Assembly (NCBI RefSeq): GCF_003609835.1
Contig: NZ_AP017898.1
Location: forward strand, 310,001 to 374,000
Length of the DNA: 64,000 nucleotides
Direction: 5' to 3'
Source of the DNA: Sphingopyxis sp. FD7
Lineage (GTDB): Bacteria; Pseudomonadota; Alphaproteobacteria; Sphingomonadales; Sphingomonadaceae
The notes under the pieces are model-generated. The model was not told where the DNA came from, searched no databases, and saw nothing but the letters and a program-made list of their open reading frames with translations. Every line of letters starts with the position of its first letter. Position 1 is the stretch's first letter. Made by a program: the position numbers and the translations under genes. Of the stretch, positions 25,249 through 34,116 are shown in pieces.

Positions 25249-25623
25249 TCAGCGGCAACGCAGTTCGCCACGGTCGATCGCGCGGCCGAGCAGCGCGCCG
25301 CCGGCGGCGCCGATGATCGTGCCCACGGTACGGTCGCGGCCACCGTCGAGCTCGCGCCCGACGAGCGCGCCCACCGCGCCGCCGATGATCAGGCCGGTGG
25401 TGCCATTGTCGCGGCGACAATAATAGCGGCCGTCGCGGCCGCGCCAGATGCGGTCGCTGTGCGAGAGGCGGCGCGGCTCGTAATAACGACCATAGCTGTC
25501 GTAGATGGCGCGATCCTTTGCCCGCTTGCCATGCGCGGGCGCCCAGGGCGGCGGGTCTGCATAGGCGGTGCCGGTCGGCAGCGCCAAGGCGGCGAGAAGT
25601 GCTGCGGCGAAAATGCGTTTCAC
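25249..25623 (-). CDS. Glycine-zipper 2TM domain envelope protein
   Basis: A 124-residue protein with a signal peptide (IFAAALLAALALPTGTAYA). A Tyr/Arg-rich segment (YDSYGRYYEPRRLSHSDRIWRGRDGRYYCRR) comes before two glycine-zipper helices (GLIIGGAVGALVGRELDGG and VGTIIGAAGGALLGRAID). The GTG start at 25623 is chosen because GGGAG lies 7 bp upstream and the signal peptide begins there; the frame is open further upstream without any such features. Such proteins sit in the envelope; the function is unknown. Confidence 0.82.
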   Translation of the reverse strand: MKRIFAAALLAALALPTGTAYADPPPWAPAHGKRAKDRAIYDSYGRYYEPRRLSHSDRIWRGRDGRYYCRRDNGTTGLIIGGAVGALVGRELDGGRDRTVGTIIGAAGGALLGRAIDRGELRCR

Positions 25624-26080
25624 GTCGTTGCTCCCTTTATCTGTCGGCGACCGACATCCTAATCTGCCAGCCGGAACGCGCGATGAACGGACTATGTTCC
25701 GCAAAGGTGATGCGAGGGGCGGGCAATAGCGTCCGGGGGGCGGGGCCGTTCGGCCGCTCCGCCCCCCGTTTGCATCGGGGTAAGTGGGGATTTCCGGAGT
25801 GGGGGCAGGGGGCATCAGGGACCAGACCGATGCCCCCCACCGCTCCATTTGAGCGGAACACTCGGGAACAACCCAAACCATACAATTGCCGTGCCAGATC
25901 GACGCGAACGCGGATTCGGGCGGGCATTGCTGGTTAGCGATTCCTTACCGCCGCCAGCCTGTGTCAAAAATCCCGACAGATCAGACGGCCAGCGCGGCTC
26001 ATCTCGTTCAGCCAGCGTTCAGCCCTTTGACTACATTTGTAGTCGTGTCACTGTCGATGAAGCCGATGGGAGGGGTCCGC
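25624..26080. other. Divergent intergenic region with two GC-rich hairpins
   Basis: This 457-bp gap separates the glycine-zipper gene (minus) from blaI (plus). It contains a nested hairpin at 25735-25767 (GGGGGGCGG and CCGCCCCCC around GGCC-GTTC-GGCC) and a second at 25808-25837 (GGGGGCATC and GATGCCCCC). A BlaI-type operator is at 26029-26044. No gene is supported. Confidence 0.6.
26029..26044. promoter_or_regulatory. BlaI-type operator GACTACA-TT-TGTAGTC
   Basis: A perfect 7+7 bp palindrome with the TACA...TGTA core typical of BlaI/MecI operators lies 36 bp before the blaI start codon. It would let the repressor control its own operon. The site is read directly; binding is inference. Confidence 0.7.
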
Positions 26081-26449
26081 ATGGCAGAACGAGCAAGCGA
26101 GTCAGAGATGCAGGTGCTGTCGGCGCTGTGGGACGAAGCCCCGCAGACCGCCGCTGACCTCGCCCAACGCGTCGGCGCCGCAAATGGCTGGACGCAGGCG
26201 ACGGTCAAGACGCTGCTCGCGCGGCTGGTCCAGAAGGGCGCGGTGACCGCCGAGGCCGATGGTCGTCGCTATCTCTATCGCCCCGCGATCGAGCGCGCCG
26301 AGGCGGTTGGCGAGGAATCGCAGCGCTTCGTCGACCGGCTGTTCGGCGGCCGCGTCAGCCCACTGATCGCACATCTCGCCGACCGCGAGGCGCTGAGTGA
26401 TGCCGACATCGCCGAAATCGAGGCGCTTTTGAAGAGGCTCAAGTCGTGA
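26081..26449 (+). CDS. blaI: BlaI/MecI/CopY family transcriptional repressor
   Basis: A 122-residue winged-helix repressor: SESEMQVLSALWDEAPQTAADLAQRV, then NGWTQATVKTLLARLVQKGAVTAEADGRRYLYRPAI (recognition helix and wing). The C-terminal helices are for dimerisation. The family is inactivated by proteolysis through a BlaR1-type sensor. The ATG at 26081 is supported by GGGAGGGG upstream and by family length; the frame is open further upstream. The stop overlaps the M56 gene start (GTGA), so both are co-translated. Confidence 0.92.
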   Translation: MAERASESEMQVLSALWDEAPQTAADLAQRVGAANGWTQATVKTLLARLVQKGAVTAEADGRRYLYRPAIERAEAVGEESQRFVDRLFGGRVSPLIAHLADREALSDADIAEIEALLKRLKS

Positions 26450-28119
26450 GCGGCGCGATGCTGATCGAAGCGTGGGGCGACACGCTGCTCGCCACCGCGC
26501 TGCTCGTCGTCGCGGTGCTGCTGGTCCGCAAGCCCTTCGCTCGCCATTTCGGCGCGCGGCTGACCTATGGTCTGTGGGCGATCCCCGCGCTGCGGCTCGT
26601 GCTGCCGCCGCTCCCCTTCGCCGACCCGGTGGCCGCGCCCGTCGCGGTGCCGGTCGAGGCGGGGACGATGCTGGCGCTGCCCCTCGATGTCGCCGCGACG
26701 ACCGAAGCCGTGGCGCCCGCCTGGACATTTGCCGATGTCCTGCCGTGGCTTGTCGTGCCGTGGGCAGCGGGCATGATCGCGGTGATCGGCGCTGCGGTGC
26801 TGGCGCATCGGCGCTTTCGCGCGGCGGTGCTGAAGGATGCCGTCGAGCTCGAACCCATCGGGTCGATCCGGCTGGTGATGACCGATGCGGTTGACGGGCC
26901 GGTGGCGTTCGGGCTGTTGCACCGCGTCGTCGCGGTGCCGCAGGATTTCTTTGCCCGCTATGCCGCCGAAGAGCGGGCGCTCGCGGTCGATCACGAGCTG
27001 TCGCATCACCGCCACGGCGATCTTTGGGCCAATGCCGCCGCGCTGGTGCTGCTTGCGTCGCAATGGTTCAATCCCTTTGCCTGGCGCGCGATCCGCGCCT
27101 TTCAGTTCGACCAGGAGGCGGCGTGCGATGCGCGCGTGCTGACGATGACGGACGATGCGGCGCGGCACGACCGCGCGGCCAATTATGCGACGGCGATCGT
27201 CAAGGCCGCGGTCGGCCCGCGGCTGGCGCTCGCGGCGCCAATGGCGGTTCACGACAATTTGCAGGAGAGGCTGACGATGTTGACGAAGCGGGATATTTCA
27301 AAGCGGCGCGGCATCGCCGGCCGGTTGCTGATCGGCGGCGCGGCGCTGGCGGTGCTTGGCGCGACGGCGACGCTGGTTCCGTCGGGAATCGCCGCGGCGA
27401 CGACACCGCCAGGCGATATTCCGGCGCCGCCCGCTCCCCCGGCTGCGTCCGATGCGCCGTCGGCGCCCGAAGCTCCGGCCGCGCCTGAAGTGATGGTCTT
27501 TGCCGGCAGCGATGAGGAGGTGCACGAAACGGTTTCGACCTCCGGCGACGGCAAGACACGTGAGGTGCGCCGCATCGTGATCCGCCATGACCATGACAGG
27601 GACGGCAAGGCGGCCGATGCGCCCGCCGATCACAAGAAGAAGGCGCAGCATTTCGAGATCCGCATGCCGGGCAGCCTGTCGCGTGAAGATGTGCTGGCGA
27701 CGCTGAAGGAGCAGGGCATCACCGGCGCGCGCGCCGACGCGATCGCCGACAAGCTGGAAGCGAAGCGCAAGGAACGACTCCGCGTCGCGCTGGCGCCGAT
27801 GCCTCCGATGCCTCCGATCCCGCCGATTTCCTGGTCGGGTGACGGCAAGGCGATGGTGCTTGGCACATGCCGTGACGGCAGCAAAGCGGCGCCGGTCGTC
27901 GACCGCAAGGGCAGCGAGGGCGGCAAGCGCAGCCATGTCGTCGTGCTGGGATGCGGCGACTCTGCGGAAATCCGGGCGTTGCGCGTATCGGCGCTGAAAA
28001 AGGCGCGCGAAGCGTTCGTCGAGGGCGAGCGGGCGCGCGGACTGTCGGACGAGATGCGCGCCAAGGTGACCGCCGACATCGACAAGGCGATCGCCGAAAT
28101 CGAGAAATCCGGCGAATAG
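26446..28119 (+). CDS. BlaR1/M56 family membrane metallopeptidase
   Basis: A 557-residue membrane protein. Membrane segments lie at the N-terminus (LLATALLVVAVLLVRKPFA, LPWLVVPWAAGMIAVIGAAVLA). The zinc protease motif HELSH is in ALAVDHELSHHRHGD, with the downstream glutamate segment FQFDQEAACDARVL. A further membrane helix (GRLLIGGAALAVLGATATL) leads to a Pro/Ala-rich periplasmic region with many charged residues. The C-terminus lacks the penicillin-binding sensor domain of true BlaR1 proteins, so the signal is not necessarily a beta-lactam. It should cleave or release the co-encoded BlaI repressor. GTG start overlapping blaI. Confidence 0.88.
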   Translation: MSGAMLIEAWGDTLLATALLVVAVLLVRKPFARHFGARLTYGLWAIPALRLVLPPLPFADPVAAPVAVPVEAGTMLALPLDVAATTEAVAPAWTFADVLPWLVVPWAAGMIAVIGAAVLAHRRFRAAVLKDAVELEPIGSIRLVMTDAVDGPVAFGLLHRVVAVPQDFFARYAAEERALAVDHELSHHRHGDLWANAAALVLLASQWFNPFAWRAIRAFQFDQEAACDARVLTMTDDAARHDRAANYATAIVKAAVGPRLALAAPMAVHDNLQERLTMLTKRDISKRRGIAGRLLIGGAALAVLGATATLVPSGIAAATTPPGDIPAPPAPPAASDAPSAPEAPAAPEVMVFAGSDEEVHETVSTSGDGKTREVRRIVIRHDHDRDGKAADAPADHKKKAQHFEIRMPGSLSREDVLATLKEQGITGARADAIADKLEAKRKERLRVALAPMPPMPPIPPISWSGDGKAMVLGTCRDGSKAAPVVDRKGSEGGKRSHVVVLGCGDSAEIRALRVSALKKAREAFVEGERARGLSDEMRAKVTADIDKAIAEIEKSGE

Positions 28120-28578
28120 CGCCGGGCCTGCTTCGACGCCGATCCTTGCTCCCCGGTGGGGTCGGCGACGGGGGCGGGGAAGGGGGCGGCCGATGCCGCT
28201 CCCTTTTTCATGCCGACAGCACGGACGGGAATGCGGTTTCGGGGCGGATTCCGGGCCTTCCCTTATCCGTCATCCCGGCGAAGGCCGGGGTCTCGCCGGT
28301 GCGGCAAACCGAAAGGGTGAGATCCCGGCCTTCGCCGGGATGACGTTTGAATAAAGGTCTGCAATCGGTCGGTTTCAGACCTTCCCCGCTTTCCGTTCGC
28401 ATCGGGCGAAGTCGAGTCACCCATCGGCGCCAAGCCTGGCCCGAGGAGCATCTCGGCTTCGCTTGATGTGAACGGATTGACGAGACGGCAATGGCCACTT
28501 CCGGCCGAATGCTGTCATTATGTGAAATCATCGCCGCTGCCCCTTTCGTTCCTTTCGCTGCAATGCCACATTGGAGGC
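28120..28578. other. Intergenic region with repeats
   Basis: This 459-bp gap between the M56 gene and an MBL hydrolase gene holds two units of the CATCCCGGC hairpin repeat (28263-28346). No gene is supported. The 3' part (28480-28570) is the likely promoter region of the MBL gene. Confidence 0.55.
28263..28346. repeat. Double CATCCCGGC hairpin repeat
   Basis: An imperfect unit (CGTCATCCCGGC, GAAG, GCCGGGG) and a second unit (GATCCCGGC, CTTC, GCCGGGATGACG) lie in tandem in the M56-MBL gap, separated by about 40 bp containing GGTGCGGCAAACCGAAAG. The same unit occurs at 5456-5483. Confidence 0.75.
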
Positions 28579-29499
28579 ATGAGCCGAGACAAGCCCTGGC
28601 CCGACAGCATCCGCGCCGGCGAGTGCGAGCAGCACGAGCCGCTGGTGCGCCGCGTGCTCGCGCCCAACCCGTCGCCCTATACCTTCACCGGAACGCAGAC
28701 GTGGATCGTCGGGGCGGGAAGCGACGTCGCGGTGATCGACCCCGGCCCGACGGGCAGCGGGATGAGCGCCGGCGATCCGCCTGACGCCAATGGCCAGGGG
28801 CATGTCGATGCGATCCTGCGCGCCGTCGAGGGCCAGCGCGTCGCGGCGATCCTGTGCACCCACACCCACCGCGATCATTCGCCCGCCGCGGCGCCGCTGA
28901 AGGCCGCCACCGGCGCGCCGATCGTCGGCTGCGCGCCGCTCGCGCTGTCGGACGACGGCCCGCGCGCCGATTCGGCGTTCGACCCCGATTATGCGCCCGA
29001 CCGCGTGCTGGCCGACGGCGAGCGGATCGCGGGCGACGGCTGGACGATCGAGGCGGTCGCCACGCCGGGGCACACGTCGAACCATCTCTGCTTCGCGCTG
29101 GTCGAAACGGGCGCGCTGTTCACCGGCGATCATGTGATGGCCTGGTCGACCAGCGTGGTGAGCCCGCCCGACGGCGACATGGCCGCCTATATGGCGAGCC
29201 TATCGAAGCTTTATGAGCGAGGCGACCGCGTTTATTATCCTGCGCACGGCCCGGCGGTGACGAAACCCAAACAGCTTGTGCGCGGGATGCTTGGCCACCG
29301 CAAGCAGCGCGAACGGCAGATATTGCGGGAACTCGAAAGGGGCACGCGCGTGATCCCCGACATGGTGAAACATATGTACAAGGGGCTGGACCCGCGGCTG
29401 ACCGGCGCCGCCGGCCGTTCGGTGCTCGCGCACCTCATCGACCTCGAAGCACGCGGCCGCGTCGCGCGCGAGGACGAGTGCTGGAGGCTCGTCGCATGA
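28579..29499 (+). CDS. MBL-fold metallo-hydrolase (LACTB2-like)
   Basis: A 306-residue metallo-beta-lactamase-fold enzyme. The metal motif HxHxDH is in CTHTHRDHSPA; further ligands lie in TPGHTSNH and FTGDHV, and the last His in YPAHGPAV. A C-terminal winged-helix-like part (LGHRKQRERQILRELERG, SVLAHLIDLEARGRV) matches LACTB2-type proteins. Related enzymes are endoribonucleases or hydrolases; the substrate is unknown here. The ATG at 28579 is chosen from family alignment (a GGAGG is very close to it). Stop overlaps the following DUF4230 gene (ATGA). Confidence 0.86.
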   Translation: MSRDKPWPDSIRAGECEQHEPLVRRVLAPNPSPYTFTGTQTWIVGAGSDVAVIDPGPTGSGMSAGDPPDANGQGHVDAILRAVEGQRVAAILCTHTHRDHSPAAAPLKAATGAPIVGCAPLALSDDGPRADSAFDPDYAPDRVLADGERIAGDGWTIEAVATPGHTSNHLCFALVETGALFTGDHVMAWSTSVVSPPDGDMAAYMASLSKLYERGDRVYYPAHGPAVTKPKQLVRGMLGHRKQRERQILRELERGTRVIPDMVKHMYKGLDPRLTGAAGRSVLAHLIDLEARGRVAREDECWRLVA

Positions 29500-30095
29500 G
29501 CCGGGGATTGTTCGGCGCCGCGATCGTCGCGGTGCTGGCGCTCGCGCTCTTCTTCGGCTGGCGCGCGTGGACCGAGTGGCAGCGCGGTTACGATCCGCAG
29601 ACGGTCGTTGCCGCGAGCCTCGAGGGGCTGAAGGAGCAGAATGTCCTTGTCCCCTTTACCGCGCGCTATGTCGCGGTGGTGACCTCGACGCAGAGCCGAC
29701 TGGGGCTGAGCGCGAAGAAGACGCTCATCATGCCGGGGACCGTGCGCTACGAACTCGATCTCGGCCGCCTGGAGCAGTCCGACCTCGATTGGGACGATGC
29801 GACCAATGCGCTGACCGTGACGCTGCCGGCGCTGCGGCTTGCCGGGCCCGAAATCGATATCGACGCGATCAGCGAATATCGCGACGGCGAAATCCTGCTG
29901 ACCCTGACCGATGCCGAAGCCTCGCTCGACGCCGCGAATCGCAAGGCGGCACAGGAGGAACTCATCCGGCAGGCACGCGGCGCAACACCGATGCGCCTTG
30001 CCGAAGGCGCGGCGCGCGCCGCGATCGAGCAAAGCTTTGCCATGCCACTGAAAGCCGCGGGTATCGACGCCACGGTTACTGCGCGTTTCGAGTAG
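29496..30095 (+). CDS. DUF4230 domain membrane-anchored protein
   Basis: A 199-residue protein with an N-terminal membrane anchor (LFGAAIVAVLALALFFGWRAW). The DUF4230 body follows (VVAASLEGLKEQNVLVPFTARYVAVVTSTQSRLGLSAKKTLIMPGTVRYELDL, NALTVTLPALRLAGPEID). The function of the family is unknown. The ATG overlaps the stop of the MBL hydrolase gene (ATGA), so they form an operon. Length is usual. Confidence 0.82.
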   Translation: MSRGLFGAAIVAVLALALFFGWRAWTEWQRGYDPQTVVAASLEGLKEQNVLVPFTARYVAVVTSTQSRLGLSAKKTLIMPGTVRYELDLGRLEQSDLDWDDATNALTVTLPALRLAGPEIDIDAISEYRDGEILLTLTDAEASLDAANRKAAQEELIRQARGATPMRLAEGAARAAIEQSFAMPLKAAGIDATVTARFE

Positions 30096-30109
30096 GAATC
30101 AAGGGCGCC

Positions 30110-30313
30110 TCAACCCTGGCTTTTGCGGAACAGGGCCTCGGCCGCGGCTTTCTGGCTCGTCGCGGCGCGACGGTGCGCGCGGACACGTTCGATTTCGGTT
30201 TCCAGCGTAGCGATGCGCGCGTCCAGCTCGTCCAGCGACAGCGGATCGAGCGGCTGGCGAATGAGCGCGGCCAACACATCGTCGCGGCGGCGCGGAAGCT
30301 CGTCGTCGTCCAT
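30110..30313 (-). CDS. DUF1192 domain protein
   Basis: A 67-residue acidic N-terminus/coiled-coil protein: MDDDELPRRRDDVLAALIRQPLDPLSLDELDARIATLETEIERVRAHR. It matches DUF1192, a small alphaproteobacterial family of unknown function. AGGAGG stands 6 bp before the ATG at 30313, while the ATG at 30319 directly abuts it; the RBS therefore decides for 30313. It is divergent from the quinone oxidoreductase gene and convergent with DUF4230. Confidence 0.85.
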   Translation of the reverse strand: MDDDELPRRRDDVLAALIRQPLDPLSLDELDARIATLETEIERVRAHRRAATSQKAAAEALFRKSQG

Positions 30314-30413
30314 GGCCATCCTCCTGAAATGATGCGCGACTGTTGACCCCTGTCGCCGCACTGTCAATAAGGCGCGTCAGGGGTAGGGAACCGGGCCAGT
30401 GGGGGAATAAAGC

Positions 30414-31412
30414 GTGACCAGCCTGCCAGCAGACATGACCGCCGTTGCCATCAGCGCGCCGGGGGGACCGGAAATGTTGCGGCCCGCGACGCGCCCGGTG
30501 CCGCAGCCCGGCGCGGGCGAGGTGCTGATCCGCGTCGCCGCCGCGGGGGTGAACCGCCCCGACGTGCTGCAACGCATGGGCTTTTATCCGCCGCCACCGG
30601 GCGCGTCGGACCTGCCGGGGCTGGAGGTTGCGGGCACCGTGGTCGCCGTCGGACCGGGGAGCGATCCCGAAATGCTGGGCCAGGCGGTGTGCGCGCTCGT
30701 GGCGGGCGGGGGCTATGCCGAGTATTGCGTCGCGCCGACGGGAAGCTGTCTGCCGGTGCCACGGGGCTTTTCGATGGCCGAGGCCGCGGCGCTGCCCGAA
30801 ACCGTCTTTACGGTATGGCACAATCTGTTCGAGCGCGGCTATGTGCGGGAGGGCGAGACGGTGCTGGTCCATGGCGGCACCAGTGGGATCGGCACGACCG
30901 CGATCGGCCTCTGCAAACTATTTGGCATCGAGGTGATCGTCACCTGCGGCAGCGCGGAGAAATGCGCGGCGGCGCGGGCCTTGGGCGCGACCCATGCGGT
31001 CGATTATTCGACCGAGGACTATGTCGAGGCGGTCAAGACCGTTACCGGCGGGGCGGGGGTTCATGCCGTGCTCGACATGGTCGGCGGCGATTATGTGTCG
31101 CGCAACCTCGACTGCCTCGCCGACGACGGTCGCCATATATCCATCGCCTTTCAGCGCGGCGCGAAGGTCGAGATCGACATTTCGCAGGTGATGCGTCGCC
31201 GCCTGACGCTGACCGGATCGACGCTGCGCGCGCGCAGCGCGGAGTTCAAGGCGCTGCTCGCCGACGAGATCGGCCGTACACTGTGGCCGCGCCTCGCCGA
31301 AGGCGCGTGGAAGCCGGCAATGGACCAGAGCTTTCCGCTGACCGAAGCGGCCGCCGCGCACGCGCGGATGCAGGCGGGGGAACATGTCGGCAAGATCGTG
31401 CTGACGGTTTAG
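30414..31412 (+). CDS. NAD(P)H-quinone oxidoreductase (zeta-crystallin/PIG3 type)
   Basis: A 332-residue medium-chain dehydrogenase without zinc ligands. It shows AGVNRPDVLQRMGFYPPPPGASDLPGLEVAGTVVAVG (the PIG3/QOR signature region) and the nucleotide-binding motif VLVHGGTSGIGTTAIGLCKLFG. It likely reduces quinones with NADPH. GTG start at 30414 follows a GGGGG run. No obvious operon. Confidence 0.9.
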   Translation: MTSLPADMTAVAISAPGGPEMLRPATRPVPQPGAGEVLIRVAAAGVNRPDVLQRMGFYPPPPGASDLPGLEVAGTVVAVGPGSDPEMLGQAVCALVAGGGYAEYCVAPTGSCLPVPRGFSMAEAAALPETVFTVWHNLFERGYVREGETVLVHGGTSGIGTTAIGLCKLFGIEVIVTCGSAEKCAAARALGATHAVDYSTEDYVEAVKTVTGGAGVHAVLDMVGGDYVSRNLDCLADDGRHISIAFQRGAKVEIDISQVMRRRLTLTGSTLRARSAEFKALLADEIGRTLWPRLAEGAWKPAMDQSFPLTEAAAAHARMQAGEHVGKIVLTV

Positions 31413-31633
31413 GACCAATCGCCATTCCGCTCTGGCGGTCTGCAAATGGCGGCCTTGTGCGCTTCCGCTGCTCACGTGCAAAAAAGCACGCTGCGCTCCG
31501 GATCGCGGAAAACCACCATTTTCGACTCGCCAGCTTCCGAATGTCGATCGGCGCCAGGGTCAGGGCCCCAGTCGGGCGCGTCCGCCTGTGCAGGCGCAGG
31601 GCAGTTCCTGCCGCCCGCGGCCGGTCGATGCGC

Positions 31634-32344
31634 TCAAGCGGGCTCGGCAACCCGCCGATCGAGAAGCAGGCGATCGACCAGCGCATCGACCGCTTGCTCG
31701 GCGGCGGCTATCGAGTCGGCGAGGCGCTGGTCGCCGAACTCGTCATATTCGATCGCGATGGCATGATGGTCTTGCAGGCCGATATAGGCGAGCGGCGCAG
31801 CGAGGCCGGCCTCGACAAAATTGCGATCGGACTGCCGCCCGCCCGGATCGTAACCATAGTCGCCGCGCGCCGAGAGCGTCACCAGCGTCTTGCCCGCGGG
31901 CAGCATCGGCCAATAAGGATCGCCGCCCCGCGCGCGGTCGAAGCCGAAAGTGACGCCGACGCGCACGATATTGTCGAGCCATGCCTTCAGCGTGGCGGGA
32001 ACGCCGAAATTATACATGGGCGCGCCGACGACCACGATATCCGCGGCGAGCAGTTCGTCGATCAGCTTGTCGCTTTCGGCGAGCCGCGCCCTTTGCGCGG
32101 CGTCGCGCTTTTCGGGGCGTGTGAAGGCGGCGGCCACCCAGTCCGCATCGACCGGCGCGGGCGGATGCTGGCCGACGTCGCGATAGATCACGGCGTCGGC
32201 GGGTCGGCGCGCGATCCAGCGTTCGACAAAGCGCGCGCCGAGGCGGCGGGTATGCGATCCGCGCGGATCGCGCCCCGAAAGTCCGGGGCGCGCGCTGGAA
32301 TCGATGTGGAGCAGGCGGAGGGCGGTCGGACGCGATTCGATCAT
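31634..32344 (-). CDS. azoR: FMN-dependent NADH-azoreductase
   Basis: A 236-residue flavodoxin-fold enzyme. HIDSSARPGLSGRDPRGSHTRRLGARF forms the FMN phosphate loop, VGAPMYNFGVPATLKAWLDNIVRVGVTF is the AzoR/acyl carrier phosphodiesterase signature, and SARGDYGYDPGG lines the flavin site. It reduces azo dyes and quinones with NADH. It is divergent from a LysR regulator gene with an 85-bp shared promoter region that contains a palindrome, which fits the common regulator-target arrangement. Confidence 0.9.
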   Translation of the reverse strand: MIESRPTALRLLHIDSSARPGLSGRDPRGSHTRRLGARFVERWIARRPADAVIYRDVGQHPPAPVDADWVAAAFTRPEKRDAAQRARLAESDKLIDELLAADIVVVGAPMYNFGVPATLKAWLDNIVRVGVTFGFDRARGGDPYWPMLPAGKTLVTLSARGDYGYDPGGRQSDRNFVEAGLAAPLAYIGLQDHHAIAIEYDEFGDQRLADSIAAAEQAVDALVDRLLLDRRVAEPA

Positions 32345-32383
32345 GGTGAAATCCTTTTCATCCGTTGAAGGGGTGCTATCGTG

Positions 32384-32399
32384 AATAATATGGATTATT
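32384..32399. promoter_or_regulatory. Palindrome AATAAT-ATGG-ATTATT in the azoR/lysR promoter region
   Basis: A perfect 6+6 bp inverted repeat lies in the 85-bp AT-rich gap between azoR and the divergent lysR gene, with the general T-N11-A pattern expected for LysR proteins. Likely the operator of the divergent regulator; binding is inference. Confidence 0.5.
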
Positions 32400-32429
32400 T
32401 CAGCTGGTCGAACGCGAATCGATCATCCC

Positions 32430-33335
32430 ATGACTCAATATGATTCATCTTTATCGCAGCGGCGCCGCCTGCCGCCGCTCGCCGCCTTGCGCGCGTTCGA
32501 GGCGGCGGCGCGCCATGTCAGCTTTCGGCAGGCGGCCGAGGAGCTGGGGGTGACGCCGACGGCGATCAGTCACCAGATTCGATTGCTCGAGGACAGCCTG
32601 GGCTTTGCGCTGTTCGTGCGGCGCGCGCGGGGTGTTGTGCTGACCGACGCGGGGCGGCGGCTGTTCCCGACCCTTCGCGACGGATTCGATGCGTTCGAGC
32701 GCGCGATCTGGGAATTGTCGCCGCGCCGCCGCCGTGTCGCGGTGACGCTGAGCGCGACGACGCTGTTCACCGTGCGCCGCATCCTGCCTGCGATCGGCCG
32801 GTTTCGCGGTCGTTTTCCGGGCTATGACCTCAGGCTCCATGCCTCTGACGATCCGGTCGATCTGATTGCAGGCGAAGCCGATGTCGCGGTCCGCTATGGG
32901 GCGGGAACGTTTCGCGGGCTGGTCGCCACGCCGCTGCTCGTCGAACGCTTCGGTGTGCTGTGCAGCCCGAAAATGGGCGTCGAACGGCCTGAGGATCTGC
33001 GGGGCGCCACGCTGCTGCACGTCGAGTGGCGGCGCGCGGGCAAAGCCCCCGATTGGCGTCGATGGGCGCGCCTTGCCGGGATCGAGGGCCTGTCGGTCGA
33101 CCAGGGACCGCGCTTCACTGAGGATGACCATGCGCTGCAGGCCGCGGCGGCGGGCAGTGGGGCGGTGCTTTCCGGTCTTGCGCTGGCGGGACCGGCGATC
33201 GCGGCGGGGTTGCTCGTCCATCCGTTCGGCCCGGTGATCGAGGGCGAAGCCTATCATCTGGTGACGACGCCCGACCGACGCGACGAACCGGCGGTGCGTG
33301 CGGTTTGCGACTGGCTGCGCGAGGATGTCGTTTAG
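32430..33335 (+). CDS. LysR family transcriptional regulator (GcvA-like)
   Basis: A 301-residue regulator. Its N-terminal winged helix is RRLPPLAALRAFEAAARHVSFRQAAEELGVTPTAISHQIRLLEDSLGFALFVR, the GcvA subgroup pattern. The C-terminal effector domain contains VRYGAGTFRG and GSGAVLSGLALAGP. It probably controls the divergent azoR gene; the inducer is unknown. Confidence 0.9.
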   Translation: MTQYDSSLSQRRRLPPLAALRAFEAAARHVSFRQAAEELGVTPTAISHQIRLLEDSLGFALFVRRARGVVLTDAGRRLFPTLRDGFDAFERAIWELSPRRRRVAVTLSATTLFTVRRILPAIGRFRGRFPGYDLRLHASDDPVDLIAGEADVAVRYGAGTFRGLVATPLLVERFGVLCSPKMGVERPEDLRGATLLHVEWRRAGKAPDWRRWARLAGIEGLSVDQGPRFTEDDHALQAAAAGSGAVLSGLALAGPAIAAGLLVHPFGPVIEGEAYHLVTTPDRRDEPAVRAVCDWLREDVV

Positions 33336-33392
33336 AGCGCGATCGGCGCGCGCTTGCGTGGAGCGCGAATAAGGTCTAAACCCCCGCCGGAC

Positions 33393-33414
33393 GGCCGCCC
33401 CGCGAGGGGCGGCC
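33393..33414 (+). terminator. Rho-independent-like terminator after lysR
   Basis: GGCCGCCCC, loop GCGA, GGGGCGGCC: a perfect 9-bp stem, followed by CTTATTATTT. It lies 58 bp after the lysR stop and 31 bp before trcR. Confidence 0.7.
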
Positions 33415-33444
33415 CTTATTATTTCCGCTTGGAGAGTTTCCGTC

Positions 33445-34113
33445 ATGGCCAATGCCAATCCGACTCCGCTGATGCCGCATGCGACCGCCGCCTGGCTGGT
33501 CGAAAACACCGGCCTGACCTTTGGCCAGATCGCCGAATTTTGCGGTATCCACATCCTCGAGGTGCAGGCGATCGCCGACGAGACCGCGGCGACCAAATAT
33601 ACCGGCCGCGATCCCGTGCGCGCGCACGAGCTGTCGATGGAAGAAATCGAAAAGGGGCAGAAAGACCCCAATTACAAGCTCAAGATGAGCGTGCAGGCGC
33701 AGGACGTGATTCGCCGCACGCGCGGGCCGCGCTACACGCCGGTCAGCAAGCGGCAGGACAAGCCCGACGGCATTGCCTGGATTCTGAAGAACCACCCCGA
33801 AGTGTCCGACGGTGCGATCAGCAAGCTCATTGGCACGACGCGCAACACGATCGGCGCGATCCGCGACCGCAGCCACTGGAACAGCGCGAACATCGTGCCG
33901 AAAGATCCGGTGACGCTGGGCCTTTGCTCGCAGCGCGAACTCGACGCGCTCGTCGCCAAGGCCGCGAAGAAGGCGGGGATCAAGGCGCCCGAGGACAGCC
34001 GCCTCGAAGGTGACCGCGAAGCGCTGCTCGAAGAATTGCGCGCCGAACGCACCGCGGCGAACGAAGCGCGCGCTGCCGAAGAAGCGCAAGCCGACGCCGA
34101 CGACGAAGGCTGA
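33445..34113 (+). CDS. trcR: Cell-cycle transcriptional regulator TrcR (DUF1013)
   Basis: A 222-residue DUF1013 protein, an alphaproteobacterial family linked to cell-cycle transcription. Conserved blocks are PLMPHATAAWLVENTGLTFGQIAEFCGIHILEVQAIADE, the RRTRGPRYTPVSKRQDKPDGIAWILKNHPEVSDGAISKLIGTTRNTI helix-turn-helix-like part, and SHWNSANIVPKDPVTLGLCSQ. The acidic/Ala-rich tail is variable. GGAGAG precedes the start. The next gene (MBL hydrolase) follows after 3 bp. Confidence 0.9.
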   Translation: MANANPTPLMPHATAAWLVENTGLTFGQIAEFCGIHILEVQAIADETAATKYTGRDPVRAHELSMEEIEKGQKDPNYKLKMSVQAQDVIRRTRGPRYTPVSKRQDKPDGIAWILKNHPEVSDGAISKLIGTTRNTIGAIRDRSHWNSANIVPKDPVTLGLCSQRELDALVAKAAKKAGIKAPEDSRLEGDREALLEELRAERTAANEARAAEEAQADADDEG

Positions 34114-34116
34114 GGC

